DNA from: Frigoribacterium sp. ACAM 257
Lineage (GTDB): Bacteria > Actinomycetota > Actinomycetes > Actinomycetales > Microbacteriaceae
DNA length: 64,000 nucleotides
Reading direction: 5' to 3'
NCBI RefSeq assembly: GCF_007954365.1
Contig: NZ_VOLO01000003.1
Location: 434,001-498,000, forward strand
Part shown: positions 57,780 through 64,000 of the stretch, piece by piece
Layout: each line of letters starts with the position of its first letter
Position numbering within the stretch: position 1 is the first letter of the stretch
Position numbers and translations under genes: made by a program
Notes under the pieces: model-generated
Database searches by the model: none
Told to the model about the DNA's origin: nothing
The model's input: the letters and a program-made list of their open reading frames with translations, nothing else

Positions 57780-58511
57780 ATGACCTCCCAGATCGCCGTC
57801 GTCGGAGCCACGGGCACGCTCGGCTCGTTCGTCGTCGACCTCGTCCGGCGCACGCCGGGCCTCGAGCTGCACGCCGGCCTCTCCTCCCGTGACGACCTCG
57901 ACGACGTGCGCGGGGCCGATCTCGTCGTCGACGTGACCCACCCGGCCGTCAGCCCGGGAATCGTCGAGCACGTCGTCCGGGCGGGCCTCCCCGTCCTCGT
58001 GGGCACGTCGGGCTGGAACGCCGAGCGGGTGGCGAAGCTCCGCACGGTCGTCGCCGACGTCGGCGGCCCTGGCGTCCTTGTCGTCCCCAACTTCTCCCTG
58101 GGGTCCGTCCTCGCCACGCGGTTCGCCACGATGGCGGCGCGCTTCTACGAGAGCGTCGAGATCGTGGAGGCGCACCACCAGGGAAAGGTCGACTCGCCCT
58201 CCGGCACGGCCGTCCGCACCGCGGAGCTGATCGCCGAGGCACGCCGCGAGCTCGGCCCGGTCTCCGCGCCCTTCTCCGACCAGCGCGCCCGAGGCCAGCA
58301 GGTCGCCAGCGTCCCGGTGCACAGCATGCGCCTCCGCGGCGTCGTCGCGAAGCAGGAGGTCGTCTTCGGCGGCGAGGGCGAGACGCTCACCCTGACCCAC
58401 GACACGATCTCGCAGCGCGCCTACGAGCAGGGCCTGCTCGTCGCCCTGGCCGAGGCGCCGCGGGTCGAGGGCGTCGTCGTCGGGCTCGACAGCGTGCTCC
58501 CGCTCGACTGA
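57780..58511 (+). CDS. dapB: 4-hydroxy-tetrahydrodipicolinate reductase
   Basis: A 243-residue enzyme of lysine and peptidoglycan-precursor synthesis. VVGATGTLG is the NAD(P)H-binding loop, HHQGKVDSPSGTA the substrate-binding signature with catalytic histidine and lysine, and VPVHSMRLRGVVAKQEVVFGG the C-terminal conserved region. The length is typical of actinobacterial DapB. dapB-thyX-dapA order is usual in related genomes; here thyX is broken and dapA would lie beyond the window. Confidence 0.92.
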   Translation: MTSQIAVVGATGTLGSFVVDLVRRTPGLELHAGLSSRDDLDDVRGADLVVDVTHPAVSPGIVEHVVRAGLPVLVGTSGWNAERVAKLRTVVADVGGPGVLVVPNFSLGSVLATRFATMAARFYESVEIVEAHHQGKVDSPSGTAVRTAELIAEARRELGPVSAPFSDQRARGQQVASVPVHSMRLRGVVAKQEVVFGGEGETLTLTHDTISQRAYEQGLLVALAEAPRVEGVVVGLDSVLPLD

Positions 58512-58957
58512 TGAAGGGCCGCACTGCGGCGCTCGTCATGGCGCTGTTCCTCCTCCTGTACGTCGTCCTGGTCGCACAGCGGGCGTACCTCTTCGTCATG
58601 ACCGGCGAGCCCGTCGCCGTCGTGCTCGGCGTGGCCCTGCTCGTCCTGCCGGTCCTGGGGATCTTCGCCCTGGTCGCCGAGCTGCGCTTCGGGGTGCACA
58701 CGCAGCAGATGGTGCGCGAGCTCGAGGAGGCGGGCGAGCTGCCGGTCGACGAGGTCCCACGCCGCGCCTCCGGCCGGTACGAGCGCGCCGCGGCCGACGC
58801 GGCCTTCCCGCGGTGGGCGCAGGCCGTCGAGGACGCCCCCGACGACTGGCGCGCCTGGTTCCGACTCGGCCTGGCCTACGACGCGTGCGGCGACCGTCGC
58901 CGTGCCCGTCAGGCGGTCCGCAAGGCGTCCCGGATGCGCGGCGGCGCGACGGCCTAG
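58511..58957 (+). CDS. Small membrane protein with a TPR-like segment
   Basis: A 148-residue protein. Two membrane helices (ALVMALFLLLYVVLVAQRAYLF and VAVVLGVALLVLPVLGIFALVAEL) are followed by a cytosolic part with one TPR-like pair (DWRAWFRLGLAYDACGDRRRARQAVRKAS). The ATG overlaps the dapB stop as TGATG. A protein of this layout regularly follows dapB in actinobacteria, but no function is established. Confidence 0.7.
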   Translation: MKGRTAALVMALFLLLYVVLVAQRAYLFVMTGEPVAVVLGVALLVLPVLGIFALVAELRFGVHTQQMVRELEEAGELPVDEVPRRASGRYERAAADAAFPRWAQAVEDAPDDWRAWFRLGLAYDACGDRRRARQAVRKASRMRGGATA

Positions 58958-58985
58958 GCGCCGAGCAGCTCTGCGGAGCGGCGGG

Positions 58986-59891
58986 TCACAGGCTCGCGGT
59001 GAGCGCGTCGACGGCCTGGTCGACCGTGCGGTGACGGAACGCGAAGCCGTCCGCGAGCAGCGCCTCCGGCACGACCTGCTGGCTCGGCAGCAGCATCTCG
59101 CGGCCCGCCTCCTGCATGGCCGTGCTGATGACGACCTCGGGAACCGTGAGCGCGTAGGGGCGTCCGAGGTCCTTCGCGAGGCGGCGGGTGAGGGCGTCGC
59201 TGGTGGCGGGCGTGGGGCCGGCGAGGTTGACCGGGCCGCTGAGGCTCGACGTCAGCAGGTGCACGATCGCGGCGGCCTCGTCGTGCAGGCTGATCCAGGG
59301 CCAGAACTGGTCCCCGGTGCCGAGGCGCGAGCCCAGGCCGAGCTTGGTGAGGGGCAGCAGCGGAGCCATGGCGCCGCCGGGGCCCACGACCACGCCGGTG
59401 CGCAGGTGCACGACGCGGGTGGCGTCGGGCGTGGAGGCGGTCGCCGCCTCCCAGTCGGCGACGACGTCGCTGAGGAATCCGCTGCCTCGCGGGCTCTGCT
59501 CCGTCAGGCGCTCGCCCGGACGGTCGCCGTAGATGCCGACCGCGGAGCCGCTGAGGAACACGGCAGGCGGCTGCTCGGCGCCGGCCATGCCGTGCGCCAA
59601 CGTCGCGGTGGCCGTCACGCGGGAGTCACGGATCTCGCGCTTGTAGCCGGTGGTCCAGGGCAGGCGGCCGAGGGAGGCGCCGCTCAGGTTCACGACGGCG
59701 TCCGCCCGGTCGAGCAGGGTGCGGTCGATGATCCCCGCCGCCGGCACCCACGTCGCCTCGCCCTCGTCGCGGGCCTCGCGCCGGACGAGCGCGACGACCG
59801 TGTGGCCCGCGGCCACCAGCTGGCGTCGCAGCTCGGTGCCGACCAGGCCGGAGGCGCCGGAGACGAGGACGGTGAGGGAGTCGGCGGTCAT
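58986..59891 (-). CDS. TIGR01777-family sugar-nucleotide epimerase-like protein
   Basis: A 301-residue Rossmann-fold protein: VLVSGASGLVGTELRRQLVAAGH binds the dinucleotide, FLSGSAVGIYGDRP has the Tyr of the short-chain dehydrogenase/epimerase site, and residues after about 245 (LLPSQQVVPEALLADGFAFRHRTVDQAVDAL) are the DUF1731 tail that marks the family. The activity of TIGR01777 proteins is not settled; they are sometimes linked to cell division (SulA-named by mistake). Divergent from the host thyX. Confidence 0.85.
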   Translation of the reverse strand: MTADSLTVLVSGASGLVGTELRRQLVAAGHTVVALVRREARDEGEATWVPAAGIIDRTLLDRADAVVNLSGASLGRLPWTTGYKREIRDSRVTATATLAHGMAGAEQPPAVFLSGSAVGIYGDRPGERLTEQSPRGSGFLSDVVADWEAATASTPDATRVVHLRTGVVVGPGGAMAPLLPLTKLGLGSRLGTGDQFWPWISLHDEAAAIVHLLTSSLSGPVNLAGPTPATSDALTRRLAKDLGRPYALTVPEVVISTAMQEAGREMLLPSQQVVPEALLADGFAFRHRTVDQAVDALTASL

Positions 59892-59906
59892 GGGCCCTGG
59901 CTTTCT

Positions 59907-59942
59907 CGAGGAGGCGCGGCGCAGGGGAGCTGCGCCTCCTCG
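59907..59942. terminator. GGAGGCGC hairpin in tetR-like orientation
   Basis: CGAGGAGGCGC pairs with GCGCCTCCTCG (11 bp) around a 14-nt loop, between divergent genes. It shares its stem with the palindromes at 10238 and 35718. Because both neighbours begin here, it is not an obvious terminator and may be regulatory. Confidence 0.5.
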
Positions 59943-60042
59943 GGAGCGTAGCCGCGCCTCCTGCCGGTCGCCCGGGCGTCGGACGCTCCAGGGACCGGTG
60001 CCGGGCCGGGGCCGGACGGTCGTCGGAGGTAGAGTCGTCGCC

Positions 60043-60351
60043 GTGACTGATGCCGACGCCGTGACCCCCGCCTCCTCGTCTCCCGACACCGCTGCCGACC
60101 CCGTCGAGTTCCGCAGCGACGTCACGGTCGAGCTGGTCCGCTCGAGCGCACACGACTCCGACGTCCTCTTCGCGGCGCGGGTGTCGACCATGGGCGAGCT
60201 GACGCTCGAGGGCGCCCAGGCCTCGGCCGACGGGGCCCAGGCGACCAAGGGAGCTGGCCTCATCAACTACCTGATGCGCGACCTTCTGTCGACGCGAAGC
60301 AGGTATAACCCGGCTTTGGGTAAGAAAAGTCCAGTCCAACTGGCTCTTTAG
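60043..60351 (+). pseudogene. thyX: Host thyX, 5' fragment cut by insertion
   Basis: GTG at 60043 starts a frame of 102 residues. Residues 1-80 align with the ThyX N-terminus (VEFRSDVTVELVRSSAHDSDVLFAARVST, then GLINYLMRD) and match the element copy at 60436 position for position in the core. After codon 80 (GAC at 60280-60282) the sequence turns abruptly into AT-richer DNA and 22 unrelated residues before a stop. The expected RHGSPFEHNS continuation, the FAD/dUMP-binding RHR motif and everything after are missing, so this fragment cannot be active. The rest of the host gene should lie at the element's other end. Confidence 0.85.
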
Positions 60352-60372
60352 TCAGAACGCCGTCCGGCTAGC

Positions 60373-60386
60373 AAAAGTATACTTTT
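60373..60386. promoter_or_regulatory. AT-rich perfect palindrome with -10-like core before element thyX
   Basis: AAAAGTATACTTTT is a perfect 14-bp palindrome, out of place in this GC-rich genome. Its TATACT is a good -10 hexamer; no matching -35 is clear. TATAAC at 60304-60309 is a second candidate. It could be the thyX promoter, an operator or a recombinase-binding site near the element end. Confidence 0.45.
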
Positions 60387-60435
60387 CCCCAAGAGGCAGT
60401 CGTCGGCATCGGCGGCGCAGAACATGGAGCAAGCA

Positions 60436-61167
60436 ATGAGCGATACCCGGAGCCAAGTCAAATTCCGAAGCGATGTCGACGTGACACTCGTCAGGGCAGC
60501 AGCTCAGGACTCCGATGTTGTTTGGGCCGCGCGTGTCTCGACCGCAGGCGAAGACTCTATTGACGCAGTTGGTTCAGACGCCGCAGACTCCGCATTTTTG
60601 ATTAAATATTTGGCCCGCGAGCGGCACGGTTCACCGTTCGAGCACAACTCGATGACTTTCATGGTTACAGCCCCGATCTTCGTCTTCCGAGAATTCATGC
60701 GTCATCGCGTGGGCTTTTCGTACAACGAGGAAAGTGGCCGGTACCGAGAGCTAAAGTCCGTCTTCTACGTTCCCGGACCCGAGCGCAGGCTTGTCCAGGA
60801 GGGACGGCCTGGGCGCTACAACTTCGTCGAGGGGACTCAAGAGCAGTACGAGATCGTCGTGAAGCAAACGCGTCAAGCGGCCGAAGTTGCCTACAGGGCG
60901 TACCAAGAGATGCTCGAGGCGGGCGTTGCGCGAGAGGTAGCCCGCGGCGTCCTTCCGGTCGGCATCTACTCGACCATGTATGTCACCTGCAACGCTCGAT
61001 CGCTGATGTCGTTCCTTAGCCTTCGCACGAAGAATGAGAACTCCAAGTTCCCGTCCTACCCCCAGCGAGAGATCGAAATGGTGGCGGAACAGATGGAGGA
61101 GTACTTCGCAAAACTCATGCCCATCACGTACGAGGCTTTTCAGGCATCGGGGCGCGTCTCGCCCTGA
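60436..61167 (+). CDS. thyX: Flavin-dependent thymidylate synthase carried by the element
   Basis: A complete 243-residue ThyX. It makes dTMP from dUMP with methylenetetrahydrofolate and FAD/NADPH. RHGSPFEHNSMTF (63-75), the ThyX signature RHRVGFSYNEESGRY starting at R89, and the C-terminal SLRTKNENSKFPSYPQREIE region are all intact. ATG at 60436 is chosen because GGAG lies six bases upstream; ATG at 60424 would add four residues. The DNA is visibly AT-richer than the chromosome. It is of actinobacterial type yet clearly diverged from the host fragment. Its end overlaps the convergent tnpC-like gene by 28 bp. It should compensate for the broken host gene. Confidence 0.93.
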   Translation: MSDTRSQVKFRSDVDVTLVRAAAQDSDVVWAARVSTAGEDSIDAVGSDAADSAFLIKYLARERHGSPFEHNSMTFMVTAPIFVFREFMRHRVGFSYNEESGRYRELKSVFYVPGPERRLVQEGRPGRYNFVEGTQEQYEIVVKQTRQAAEVAYRAYQEMLEAGVAREVARGVLPVGIYSTMYVTCNARSLMSFLSLRTKNENSKFPSYPQREIEMVAEQMEEYFAKLMPITYEAFQASGRVSP

Positions 61168-61670
61168 TCACGTGTCTTCATTTTCGTGACGTTCGTCTGG
61201 GACGTTGTCGCTGGCCTTTTTCTTAGGATCCTGACCTGCTCCTCGAGGAAATCGTTTGTGAGGAGCAGATTGGCGTTCACCTGGATCGTATATTCCGCGC
61301 CACGCCGCCAATACTCGCTTGATTCTTGGGCTCGCTGCTTGATGCCGCGTTCCGTCTCGAGTTCGGCTTTGAGCCCTGCGATGATCTCCGCTTGGGCTCG
61401 TTCAACAACCGACTTTGGTCGCTTCGCTTCGCGGAAGAGTTCGCCGATGTCCTTAAGCCGACCTTGCTTAAAATGGTGCTCCTTGAGATCACATCCAGAC
61501 TCCTTGATGAGTGCCGTTAGTGTGAGCGTCCCAACAGCAACAACCTGAGGGGTGCCTGCAAGCATTCTGGCGATTGCCGCGACAAGGACGGCTCTTTCCG
61601 CGGCGTCCTTGGATGCGCGCCTCGACTTTGCGTCAGTTGGTTTTGGCACAATGTGCACCCTCCGTGGCAC
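61140..61670 (-). CDS. TnpC-like helical accessory protein of recombinase module
   Basis: A 176-residue, strongly basic protein. Residues about 45-75 (VVAVGTLTLTALIKESGCDLKEHHFKQ) could be a helix-turn-helix, and residues about 88-160 (VERAQAEIIAGLKAELETERGIKQRAQESSEYWRRG and on) form a coiled coil. This matches small proteins (TnpC of Tn554; DUF6262-type) encoded after the two tyrosine recombinases, where TnpC affects efficiency and orientation of transposition. GTG at 61670 overlaps the tnpB-like gene's end by 38 bp, so the two are coupled. The name rests on position and shape, not on close sequence match. Confidence 0.6.
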   Translation of the reverse strand: MPRRVHIVPKPTDAKSRRASKDAAERAVLVAAIARMLAGTPQVVAVGTLTLTALIKESGCDLKEHHFKQGRLKDIGELFREAKRPKSVVERAQAEIIAGLKAELETERGIKQRAQESSEYWRRGAEYTIQVNANLLLTNDFLEEQVRILRKRPATTSQTNVTKMKTRDQGETRPDA

Positions 61671-63882
61671 TCAGCGTCTTCCTATCCGCTTCGTGCTGCT
61701 CTATTCGGTGCTTGAGGTCACTGACCTTGTTCTGTTTTACGATGCGCATAGGAACTGGATCGAACGGCATCGACGCTTTCAGCGCCTTGATCTCTGCGCG
61801 CGCCTGCACGATCGTGGTGTCCGTGACGAGCCTGAGGCTGCAGTCCGAAACGCAATGGACAGGATCTGGGGAACTCCGAGATGTCTGACCAGAGCGGATA
61901 AGGCATGCAGACCGGGCGGGATCATCCAGGCACATGGAACTTTGTTTTGGATTGTCATGAACGGGGACGATGAGGGCGTCCTTCTTCATCCGTCGCTCTT
62001 GGTTAATTCCCACAGCGCTCATGCGGAATAGGAATTCGCTTGCTGCTGGCCCCGAGACCCCCATGCCGTTTGTCATTCCTTGGCGGAGTTCAGCGCCGGC
62101 GGCGAGCTTTGAGGTTCGGACCTCGTCGTCGATTTCGGCGGTTAAGCCGTATTTGCTCGAGGCGCCGTAAGCGGTGTGCATCTTCATGAGGTGGTCGTAC
62201 GTGAGGGCCCCTGTGATCACTCCGTCGGGAAAATGCACCAAGTGCCAGGCGAGCGTTTTTCTGAACCGAGACAACGTGATCGGCCCATTGCGGTCGTTCG
62301 GAATGCGGAGATGCTTCTTGCCGGCAGCGTCGCTGATTTCATTGCAGTGCTGGACGAAACGACGGATCCAGTCAGCAGCAACTTTTGCTGACACACCGGC
62401 TTCTTCTCCGAGGTTGAGGAGGCTATGGCCGCCGGGTCTCAGCGCCTGGAGAATGCGGATTGCCTGGGTTGCAGGACCAAAGACCGGCCATTCATGTTGG
62501 TGGCCCTGGAGGTCGCTCGCGCCATCTGGGGTTTGACGGTTTTTGGTGGTCGTGGCTCGGACGACATCGATCGGATGGCCGTCTTCGTCTGCGCTCACAC
62601 GCAATACATCGAAGGGGAGGCCGAGGACTTCATGGGGGCGCATGCCCGTGAAGTACGCCAACACGACCAGGCAGGCTGTAGTGAGGCTCTCGATGTGCCT
62701 GCTGATGTCGCAGAAGTCGATCCGTTCGATCCAAGGAACGCCGAGTAGCCGGCCTCGGACTTCAACGCCTACAGGTTGCGGCGCAGTCACGTCGAGGTCG
62801 AATCCTCGGGTGTGCCAGCCTTTCATCAGGTGTCCATTCCGGTGCCAGGGTCCCGCGCGGCCTACGGCTTGGGACATTTGTGTTGGTGAGCAACCTCCGC
62901 CAGCGGATGCCACGAGGTAGACACCCGCGAGGGATAAACCTCGATTTAGCTGCGTTGCGGGAAGTGAGAGGCTCGGGTCTCGCGCTCTAAGAATTTCCCG
63001 TGCTCTTTGGCTCCCCTTTTCGATGGGGGCGTCGAGGTTTCCTAGAAGCCTGGCTTTGGCGTCCTTAGCGGCGAGAACGTCGTTCGAGATCGAATCGATC
63101 CAAGCAATGCTCATCACGCACAGGGGACTCATGGTGGCGGCGCTGATGGGTGCAGTCGCTGTTTCTGGCACAGGGGAGTCGTGCGCTCTTTGGGGAGCAC
63201 GAGCCTTGGTGGGCGCCGTCGAGTCTTGAAGCCGGTTGTCTTCATCTAGCCAAGGGGGTTTTGGGAAAAAGTGAGCTGGGCCGCAGCGCAAGCTCACGAT
63301 GTGAAGCCGAACAAGAGATTTTCTAATGCTGCGTGCGCGGTCGATGGTCAATTCGCCACGTCTCGTTCGGGCCTCGATGTCCGTCGCGTAGGCCTTGAGG
63401 AGCGCAGAACTGCCATGGTTTTGAGCCCCAACCTGTTGTGGCTCCAAGTCGCCCAAGGTGTCCGCGACGCCGACGTCATCTAGCCACCATGAGAATCTCG
63501 ACCAGTCGCCAACCATCTGAACGACGGTCGTGGCGGCGAGCCATTTTCGTGGTTTCTGGCCGCTTGTGGGAGTGCCCGAATCGAGAAATGGCTCGTTCAT
63601 CAACGTCCATGCCGCCCGCTTGAAGCCCCTGCGAAACTGCACGGGAAACCCCTTTGCGCCTCGACTGCCGGAACTGAACCTCAACGCGTCGGGTTTGGTG
63701 GATGCGTTCGTTCCCAAGGCAGTGGTGGGCCAGCGGTCCGATGCGAATAGGGCAATGTCTTGAGCCCCGGCCCGATTGCGAGACGGAATAATAGAAGGGC
63801 CCCTTTCGACGAGCGTCCATCGGTGCTCCTCCCTTTCCTCGAGGCTGCCCGCTGTGGTCGGTACCAAATTGGCGGGTTTCAC
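61633..63882 (-). CDS. TnpB-like large tyrosine recombinase with Cys-rich tail
   Basis: A 749-residue tyrosine recombinase. The catalytic domain (about 395-580) shows R415 in YFTGMRPHEVLGL, K447 in TTTKNRQ, R541 in LSRFRKTLAWH and Y572 in MKMHTAYG as the best candidates. The HxxR box begins with S in place of H, seen in some large members. About 390 residues precede it, including a core-binding region. The tail has C651-x8-C660...C677-x3-C681, a likely zinc site. Length and place fit TnpB (630 residues in Tn554). Its GTG overlaps the upstream gene's TGA as GTGA (63879-63882). Confidence 0.8.
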   Translation of the reverse strand: MKPANLVPTTAGSLEEREEHRWTLVERGPSIIPSRNRAGAQDIALFASDRWPTTALGTNASTKPDALRFSSGSRGAKGFPVQFRRGFKRAAWTLMNEPFLDSGTPTSGQKPRKWLAATTVVQMVGDWSRFSWWLDDVGVADTLGDLEPQQVGAQNHGSSALLKAYATDIEARTRRGELTIDRARSIRKSLVRLHIVSLRCGPAHFFPKPPWLDEDNRLQDSTAPTKARAPQRAHDSPVPETATAPISAATMSPLCVMSIAWIDSISNDVLAAKDAKARLLGNLDAPIEKGSQRAREILRARDPSLSLPATQLNRGLSLAGVYLVASAGGGCSPTQMSQAVGRAGPWHRNGHLMKGWHTRGFDLDVTAPQPVGVEVRGRLLGVPWIERIDFCDISRHIESLTTACLVVLAYFTGMRPHEVLGLPFDVLRVSADEDGHPIDVVRATTTKNRQTPDGASDLQGHQHEWPVFGPATQAIRILQALRPGGHSLLNLGEEAGVSAKVAADWIRRFVQHCNEISDAAGKKHLRIPNDRNGPITLSRFRKTLAWHLVHFPDGVITGALTYDHLMKMHTAYGASSKYGLTAEIDDEVRTSKLAAGAELRQGMTNGMGVSGPAASEFLFRMSAVGINQERRMKKDALIVPVHDNPKQSSMCLDDPARSACLIRSGQTSRSSPDPVHCVSDCSLRLVTDTTIVQARAEIKALKASMPFDPVPMRIVKQNKVSDLKHRIEQHEADRKTLSATEGAHCAKTN

Positions 63883-64000
63883 GCGGCGATCTCGAATCCG
63901 TTGTGTCTGTTTGATTCGTCTAGCAGCATGCGAACGAAGTCGGCGTCGTCTTCCGTTGCGTCGTGGCGGAGTTGACCAAATTCTTCAGGGGAGACGTTGT
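63879..64000 (-). CDS. TnpA-like protein, C-terminal fragment at window edge
   Basis: Only the last 39 residues are in the window, ending FVRMLLDESNRHNGFEIAA and preceded by PEEFGQLRHDATEDDAD. They are too few to name a family. Position directly upstream of a tnpB-like gene, with a GTGA overlap, predicts a second tyrosine recombinase (TnpA, about 360 residues in Tn554). The rest lies beyond base 64000. Confidence 0.55.
   Translation of the reverse strand, partial: NVSPEEFGQLRHDATEDDADFVRMLLDESNRHNGFEIAA

Larger units (their letters stand above)
60283..64000. mobile_element. Tn554-type element inserted in thyX, left part
   Basis: From about 60283 to the window end the DNA is clearly less GC-rich and uses codons such as TTT, AAA and TTG freely, unlike everything before. 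It begins exactly where host thyX is cut and contains a full thyX plus three overlapping minus-strand recombinase-module genes. The order (A, then large B, then small helical C, with overlapping ends) is that of Tn554. The right end, the rest of gene A and any further cargo lie outside the window, so total size is unknown. Confidence 0.8.

Noticed and set aside
60436-61167. Element thyX as a simple tandem duplication of the host gene
   Set aside because: Composition, codon use and sequence differ strongly from the host fragment, and it lies with recombinase genes inside the lower-GC block.
61633-63882. Prophage with ordinary phage integrase
   Set aside because: The protein is about twice the usual integrase size, sits in a three-gene overlapping module, and no phage structural or replication gene is visible.

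Overview
The window is high-GC DNA with GTG/TTG starts, AGGAGG-type ribosome sites, very tight gene spacing and GTGA/ATGA start-stop overlaps. Together with mycoredoxin, maltokinase, a HelD helicase, PNPase next to an M16 peptidase, and a dapB-thyX neighbourhood, this points to an actinobacterium, most likely a Microbacteriaceae member (family inferred from gene content; no 16S in the window). Positions 1 to about 60,282 look like ordinary chromosome. No rRNA, tRNA or CRISPR array was recognised.

Layout. 1-17,800: hydrolases, a FUSC-type exporter, an APH-fold kinase, an SNF2-family ATPase, an AbiEi/DUF559-like protein, a VOC protein, mycoredoxin, a PoxB-type pyruvate dehydrogenase, maltokinase, a CYTH protein, oligopeptidase B and a Nudix hydrolase. 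17,800-28,300: mostly transport (DUF3533/YhgE-like membrane protein, CPA1 Na+/H+ antiporter, PiT phosphate transporter, DHA2 MFS) plus a type-B carboxylesterase and aspartate ammonia-lyase. 28,400-35,700: a cell-surface block with an LCP ligase, a GH10 lipoprotein and a 1,332-residue multidomain GH30-like enzyme with a sorting signal and a LacI-type operator upstream. 35,900-49,000: YihY, PrsW, MFS, FKBP, aldo-keto reductase, HelD, DinB, a protealysin-like M4 protease with its emfourin-type inhibitor, apt, an M50 protease, VanZ and rpsO. 49,100-60,000: a secreted lysozyme-like protein, pnp, an aldo-keto reductase, TetR, M16 peptidase, histidine phosphatase, GNAT, dapB and a TIGR01777 epimerase.

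60,283-64,000: base composition drops visibly. The host thyX (flavin-dependent thymidylate synthase) is cut after codon 80 by a foreign element that runs off the window. The element brings a complete ThyX gene and, reading towards it, a three-gene recombinase module: the C-terminus of one protein, a 749-residue tyrosine recombinase with a Cys-rich tail, and a 176-residue helical protein. The order and overlaps match tnpA-tnpB-tnpC of Tn554-type elements. The element therefore appears to insert into a core metabolic gene and supply its own replacement, with the target region of the carried copy recoded. This is the most interesting feature of the window.

A second theme is large palindromes at gene ends, mostly between convergent genes. 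They include a perfect 60-bp palindrome, two near-identical 62-nt palindromes flanking the GH30-like gene, a family built on GGTCGAGGGCGGGT, and a diverged tandem pair of about 117 nt. They may be terminators, but their relatedness suggests dispersed families.
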